A DNA stretch of 7,950 nt from Insolitispirillum peregrinum (GTDB taxonomy: Bacteria; Pseudomonadota; Alphaproteobacteria; Rhodospirillales; Rhodospirillaceae), in assembly GCF_042665255.1 (NCBI RefSeq), contig NZ_JBHTCD010000066.1; one strand, given 5' to 3'. Both the position numbers and the translations under genes were made by a program. The notes beneath the pieces are model-generated. The model was not told where the DNA came from, did no database searches, and was given only the letters and a program-made list of their open reading frames with translations. This document shows positions 4,569-7,950 of the stretch, one piece after another; within the stretch, counting starts at the first letter, position 1, and each line of letters opens with the position of its first letter.

Positions 4569-7178
4569 ATGGAAGTGATCGAAGTCACAACCGGGGTTTA
4601 CTGGGTCGACATTCCCGCCGCCGGCCTGAAAATCCTGTGCGGTTGCCCCGCCGATGCGGTCAAGCATCTAAAGCAGCGCGGCCTGATCCGTCGGGTCGAA
4701 AGCAAGGGTGTGGTCACGGAAAGCGGCCCGAACGCCATTCTGTTGTCCGACCTGCCGCTGCAAGGCGGCGAATTCAGCAATCTGGCCGAATTTCCGGTCC
4801 TGCAGATGCTGTATCGTCAGGGCATGCTGTTGCCCGGCCACCCGAACAACACCGGAGCCAAACCGATCCTGATCGGACGGCAGGACCAGATCAAGGCCCA
4901 GATGGACTATATCCATCGCGGCAACTATGGCCTGACCTCGCAGGATGAAATCGAAGCCACCGGCGTCGCCCCCACCATCGCCCGCGACTGGATGCGCATC
5001 AAGCTGTCCTTTGCCTTTGGCCGTATTTCCCAGCCATCGGATTTGCTGGATGTGCGGGTGCTGGACAACGAGCCGATTGACATTGCCAAGGGCGTGATGA
5101 TCCGCCGCCTTGACGTCAACCTGTTTGAAATCAGCCATGACGGCCAGCGCATCACCCTTGACCTCAACCTGGCCGATGGCCGGGTCTATCAGGCTCCGTT
5201 CCGCCTTGGTTACCGCAACCTGCGGCGCGAATATTTTGCCGTGGTCCATTCCGGTGACGGCGACGGTTGGGACGTGCACCGCCCGGCAATGGGATCCATC
5301 CTGATGTTTCAGGGGCGGATCTTCCTGATTGACACCGGCCCGAACCTGCAATTCGTCCTGCGGGCGCTGGGGATTGGCATCCACGAGATCGACGGCATTT
5401 TCCATACCCACTGTCACGATGACCACTTCGCCGGTCTGACCACGCTGGTGCGGGCAGACCACCGGGTCCGCTATTACGCCACCCCGTCGGTACGGGCGTC
5501 GGTGGCCCATAAGCTGGCGGCCCTGATGGGAACCGACATCAGTGCCTTCGACGATTTCTTTGATGTCCACGACCTGACCCTTGATACATGGAATGATATC
5601 GAAGGTCTGGAAGTCCGCCCGCTGTTCTCGCCCCATCCGGTCGAAACCACCATCCTGCAGTTTCGTGCCCTGTGGGAAAACGGCTGGAAGACCTATGCCC
5701 ATTATGCCGACATCTCGTCGTTTCAGGTGATTGACCAGATGGTCACCGATGACCCGCGGCGTCCGGGCATCAGCGCCGAATGGGCGCAAACCATCAAACA
5801 GCACTACCTTGAACCGGCAGACCTGAAAAAAGTCGATATCGGCGGCGGCCTGATCCACGGCGATGCCAATGACTTCCGTACCGATGGTTCCGGGCGGATC
5901 ATTCTCGCCCACACCGCCCGGGACCTGACGCTTGACGAAAAGGAAATCGGCTCGGGGGCTCCGTTTGGCACCGTTGACGTGCTGATTCCGGCCTTGCAGG
6001 AATACCCGTTGCGGCTGGCACGATCCTATCTGGCGCAGTATTTCCCCGAAGTCCCCGAACACCAGCTACGCATCCTGCTGAACCATCCGCTGGAGGCCAT
6101 CAACCCCGAAACGATCCTGATCCGGGACGGCCACACGGTGGACAAGGTGTACCTGATCCTGACCGGGATTGTGGAATCCATCGCCTCGCACCATGAACAC
6201 GGTGCCGCCCTGACCGCCGGGGCGATGGTCGGTGAATTGCCGGTGCTGACCGCCAGTCCGGCGCAGGAAACCGTCCGTGCCGCCAGCTTTGTGACCGCGC
6301 TGGTGCTGCCCGGTGCCTTGTACGCGACCTTTGTGGCCCACAACGGGCTGGACCAGCGGGTTCAGCGCATGGCCTCGATGCGGCGGTTCTTCAACCGGAC
6401 CTGGTTGCTGGGGGAACACCTGTCATCAATGGCCGAAACCCGCATTGCCACCGCCTGCCGTCCGGCGTCCTATCGGGCCGGACAGGAAATCAACATCCAC
6501 GAATACGACGAGCTGCTGCTGATCAAGCGCGGCTGTGTCCGCATGGTGACCGACAAGACCGTCATTGAAGAACTGGGAGACGGCGGCGTGATCGGCGTTT
6601 CCCGTGTGCTGTTTGGGGCCCCGCCCTTTTGCCGCTACATCGCAATGGCCGATACCGAAGTTCTGGTCATCCCCGGCGAACTGATGCGCGACATCCCGGT
6701 CACCCGCTGGAAAATGATGGAGCTGCATAACCGCCGGATGACCCTGCTGGCCACGCCGCGCGGTGATGGCGACGCCTTTCCGTGGCTGGCAGACTACACC
6801 ATCGGCGTTCCGGCCATGGACCGCCAGCATCAACATCTGCTGGAGCTGGCCAGTCAGGTGGCCCGCCACGCCCAGAACCACAGCACGGACTCGCTGTTGC
6901 AGGCGCTGGACGATCTGGCGGGCTATAGCCGCCAGCACTTCATGACCGAAGAAGACATGCTGGGTGCGCTCGGGTACAAGGAAATCGCCGACCATCGGCG
7001 CATGCATGTGGCGTTACAGGACGAACTGAACGATATCCGCCATCACGTCCTGAACACCGGGCAATTTGATGTCACCGCCTTTCACCACTATATCCACGCC
7101 CAGGTTCTGGGGCATATCTTCCGCGAAGACTCCCGCTATGTGCGCTTCATCTCGTCGGCGGGGGAATACATTCTGTAA
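4569..7178 (+). CDS. Fusion protein: metallo-beta-lactamase-fold hydrolase, two cyclic-nucleotide-binding-like modules, bacteriohemerythrin
   Basis: An 869-residue, apparently cytosolic protein with no signal peptide or membrane helix. Residues 1-235 are an unassigned N-terminal region beginning MEVIEVTTGVYWVDIP and holding NLAEFPVLQMLYRQG. Residues about 240-450 form a metallo-beta-lactamase domain: LIDTGPN, then THCHDDHFAG with the HxHxDH ligands H281, H283, D285 and H286; likely further ligands are H356, D381 and H430. Residues about 496-595 resemble a cyclic-nucleotide-binding barrel (GELPVL at 555-560). Residues about 626-725 look like a second, more degenerate one. Residues about 738-860 are a bacteriohemerythrin with H754, H790, E794, H809, H813, H849 and D854, the full di-iron set. 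By recollection the hydrolase part resembles bacterial proteins annotated as cAMP/cGMP-dependent cyclic-nucleotide phosphodiesterases. The substrate is not proven. A MarR gene follows after 8 bases. The role may be to couple oxygen, NO or iron status to hydrolysis of a signal; that is inference. Confidence 0.85.
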   Translation: MEVIEVTTGVYWVDIPAAGLKILCGCPADAVKHLKQRGLIRRVESKGVVTESGPNAILLSDLPLQGGEFSNLAEFPVLQMLYRQGMLLPGHPNNTGAKPILIGRQDQIKAQMDYIHRGNYGLTSQDEIEATGVAPTIARDWMRIKLSFAFGRISQPSDLLDVRVLDNEPIDIAKGVMIRRLDVNLFEISHDGQRITLDLNLADGRVYQAPFRLGYRNLRREYFAVVHSGDGDGWDVHRPAMGSILMFQGRIFLIDTGPNLQFVLRALGIGIHEIDGIFHTHCHDDHFAGLTTLVRADHRVRYYATPSVRASVAHKLAALMGTDISAFDDFFDVHDLTLDTWNDIEGLEVRPLFSPHPVETTILQFRALWENGWKTYAHYADISSFQVIDQMVTDDPRRPGISAEWAQTIKQHYLEPADLKKVDIGGGLIHGDANDFRTDGSGRIILAHTARDLTLDEKEIGSGAPFGTVDVLIPALQEYPLRLARSYLAQYFPEVPEHQLRILLNHPLEAINPETILIRDGHTVDKVYLILTGIVESIASHHEHGAALTAGAMVGELPVLTASPAQETVRAASFVTALVLPGALYATFVAHNGLDQRVQRMASMRRFFNRTWLLGEHLSSMAETRIATACRPASYRAGQEINIHEYDELLLIKRGCVRMVTDKTVIEELGDGGVIGVSRVLFGAPPFCRYIAMADTEVLVIPGELMRDIPVTRWKMMELHNRRMTLLATPRGDGDAFPWLADYTIGVPAMDRQHQHLLELASQVARHAQNHSTDSLLQALDDLAGYSRQHFMTEEDMLGALGYKEIADHRRMHVALQDELNDIRHHVLNTGQFDVTAFHHYIHAQVLGHIFREDSRYVRFISSAGEYIL

Positions 7179-7186
7179 GGCGAACG

Positions 7187-7594
7187 ATGTCCGAGGATAT
7201 TGCCGACCTGCTGGGGGCGCTCAGCCACCGTTTCCGCAGCACCCTGCGTGCGGCCTTGCTGCGTGACACCCACGACATTCCGCCGTTTCAGGCAAAAATG
7301 GTGGCCATCATCGGTCGGCATCCCGGCATTCCGGCCAGCGCGCTGATCGAGCAGACCGGACGCGACAAGGCACAGATAGCGCGGGTTCTGAAAGAGCTGG
7401 ACGAACGCGGGCTGATTGACCGCCGCCCCAATCCCGACGACCGCCGCAGCCAGAGCCTGTTCCTGACTCCCGCTGGCGAAACCCTGTTCGCCACCCTCCG
7501 CACCCTGCGCGCCGAGGTCGGAACGCAGGTGCTGGCAGGGCTGAGCGCGGACGAGCGCCAGCAGTTGGCCAGCCTGTTGCGCCGTCTGGTGTGA
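7187..7594 (+). CDS. MarR-family transcriptional regulator
   Basis: A 135-residue winged-helix DNA-binding protein, normally a dimer that represses its own operon and releases DNA on binding a ligand or on oxidation. The winged helix spans about 35-100: QAKMVAIIGRHPGIPASAL, the recognition helix near DKAQIARVLKELDERGL (60-76), and the wing DRRPNPDDRRS (78-88) followed by the typical LTPAGE. Helices at either end (1-30 and 103-134) would form the dimer interface. No cysteine is present, so an OhrR-like thiol redox switch can be excluded. The start has AAGG 6 bases upstream. It lies 8 bases after the fusion gene and is presumably cotranscribed, so the fusion gene is the obvious candidate target or signalling partner. 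Its effector cannot be told from sequence. Confidence 0.9.
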   Translation: MSEDIADLLGALSHRFRSTLRAALLRDTHDIPPFQAKMVAIIGRHPGIPASALIEQTGRDKAQIARVLKELDERGLIDRRPNPDDRRSQSLFLTPAGETLFATLRTLRAEVGTQVLAGLSADERQQLASLLRRLV

Positions 7595-7630
7595 ACGGGA
7601 CCACAGGACACGACAGTTTGAAAACAAGAG

Positions 7631-7644
7631 CGGGCTGCCGCCCG
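7631..7644. repeat. Short hairpin upstream of the possible terminator
   Basis: CGGGC, the loop TGCC, then GCCCG: a perfect 5-base-pair stem 36 bases after the marR stop. It is the first of four hairpins in a row. Confidence 0.5.
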
Positions 7645-7652
7645 AACCTGCT

Positions 7653-7682
7653 CGGGGCCTGAGGCCCCGCCCCCCATTTTTT
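7653..7682 (+). terminator. Possible terminator after the MarR gene
   Basis: CGGGGCC (7653-7659) pairs with GGCCCCG (7663-7669) around a 3-base loop. A T6 run (7677-7682) follows, but 7 mostly C bases lie between stem and T-run, so this is not an ideal intrinsic terminator. It is the best candidate for ending the fusion-marR operon. Confidence 0.5.
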
Positions 7683-7706
7683 CCTTTATGATCAAGGGAA
7701 TGTGGT

Positions 7707-7726
7707 CTGGGGCCGACTGGCCCCAG
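7707..7726. repeat. GGGGCC-core hairpin
   Basis: CTGGGGCC (7707-7714) pairs with GGCCCCAG (7719-7726) around GACT: 8 base pairs and a 4-base loop. It repeats the GGGGCC/GGCCCC core of the hairpin at 7653-7669 but is not followed by a T-run on either strand. Confidence 0.6.
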
Positions 7727-7732
7727 CGAGAT

Positions 7733-7749
7733 ATGGAGCAGCGCTCCAT
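7733..7749. repeat. Hairpin next to the IS630-family end
   Basis: ATGGAGC (7733-7739) pairs with GCTCCAT (7743-7749) around AGC: 7 base pairs and a 3-base loop, with no T-run. It lies 6 bases after the previous hairpin and about 20 bases before the likely IS end. Confidence 0.55.
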
Positions 7750-7770
7750 GATCCAGCCTTTGCCTCCTCT

Positions 7771-7950
7771 TATACCAACGGCCTTAACCATTGACTGACG
7801 CCCACTGGCGCGATGCGATTGATCGGATGCGGCTGGGTGTAGCGATGAAATCGTTCCACGCCTTGCAGCAGGCATCGACGATGTCCTCGTAGCTTTCCCA
7901 TACGAGGTGGCTGAGGGCGTTCTGGCGAAGGTATTGCCAGACGTTTTCGA
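7771..7950 (-). mobile_element. IS630-family insertion sequence, 3' end only
   Basis: The terminal bases TATACCAACGGCC (7771-7783) lie directly against the transposase stop codon, a compact arrangement usual for IS630-family elements, where the inverted repeat adjoins or overlaps the stop. IS630 elements insert at and duplicate TA, and TATA occurs at 7771-7774. The exact boundary cannot be set without the other end, which is outside the window. Confidence 0.6.
7784..7948 (-). CDS. IS630-family transposase, C-terminal fragment (continues past window end)
   Basis: The minus strand from 7948 down to the TAA at 7784-7786 encodes 54 residues: ENVWQYLRQNALSHLVWESY, then EDIVDACCKAWN and IRSIASRQWASVNG. 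The pattern E-N-x-W-x-x-L-R-x-N-x-L-S, then D-A-x-C-x-A-W-N, then S-I-x-x-R-x-W-A is the C-terminal end of IS630-family DDE transposases; the glutamate of ENVWQ lies close to the end of the catalytic core. It is too short for most ORF cut-offs. Nothing in the visible part is broken. Confidence 0.82.
   Translation of the reverse strand, partial: ENVWQYLRQNALSHLVWESYEDIVDACCKAWNDFIATPSRIRSIASRQWASVNG

Noticed and set aside
4668..6062. 464-codon open frame antisense to the fusion gene
   Set aside because: Shadow of a strand with clear hydrolase motifs. No ribosome binding site or recognisable domain.
1..7950. Composite transposon bounded by the two insertion sequences
   Set aside because: The elements belong to different families (IS5 and IS630), so their transposases would not mobilise the block together, and it carries the housekeeping gene asd.
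1..7950. CRISPR arrays, rRNA, tRNA or phage genes
   Set aside because: No spaced direct repeats, no rRNA- or tRNA-like folds and no phage-type genes were seen on reading both strands.

Overview
The window is GC-rich with GC-biased codon use. Together with the gene set, this suggests an alphaproteobacterium, most like a Rhodospirillales/Magnetospirillum-type organism. That placement is an inference from protein character, not a search. The stretch appears chromosomal because it carries the housekeeping gene asd, but both ends lie in insertion sequences.

Layout. At 1-180 (minus strand) is the 5' end of an IS5-family element: inverted-repeat end, a near-consensus promoter and the first 35 codons of its transposase. 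It abuts the stop codon of a MerR-family metal regulator (180-602, minus). The regulator is divergent from a Zn/Cd/Pb P1B-type ATPase of the ZntA/CadA type (679-2670, plus). The shared intergenic region contains a textbook MerR-type promoter: a 19-bp spacer filled by a dyad, and a second perfect dyad over the -10. These two genes form a self-contained divalent-metal efflux module. A convergent small gene of unknown function (2680-3000, minus) follows, then an intergenic stretch of about 380 bases, then asd (aspartate-semialdehyde dehydrogenase, 3383-4417, plus) with its own promoter and a strong intrinsic terminator.

The most unusual locus is 4569-7178 (plus). It encodes an 869-residue fusion of an unassigned N-terminal region, a metallo-beta-lactamase-fold hydrolase with an HxHxDH motif, two degenerate cyclic-nucleotide-binding-like modules, and a C-terminal bacteriohemerythrin with all seven di-iron ligands. 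A MarR-family regulator (7187-7594) follows after 8 bases, probably in the same operon. The architecture suggests a hydrolase, possibly cyclic-nucleotide related, gated by oxygen, NO or iron and by a nucleotide-like ligand.

After the MarR gene come four short perfect hairpins within 120 bases. The first GGGGCC hairpin with its T-run may be a terminator. The window ends in the 3' part of an IS630-family transposase (7784-7948, minus).
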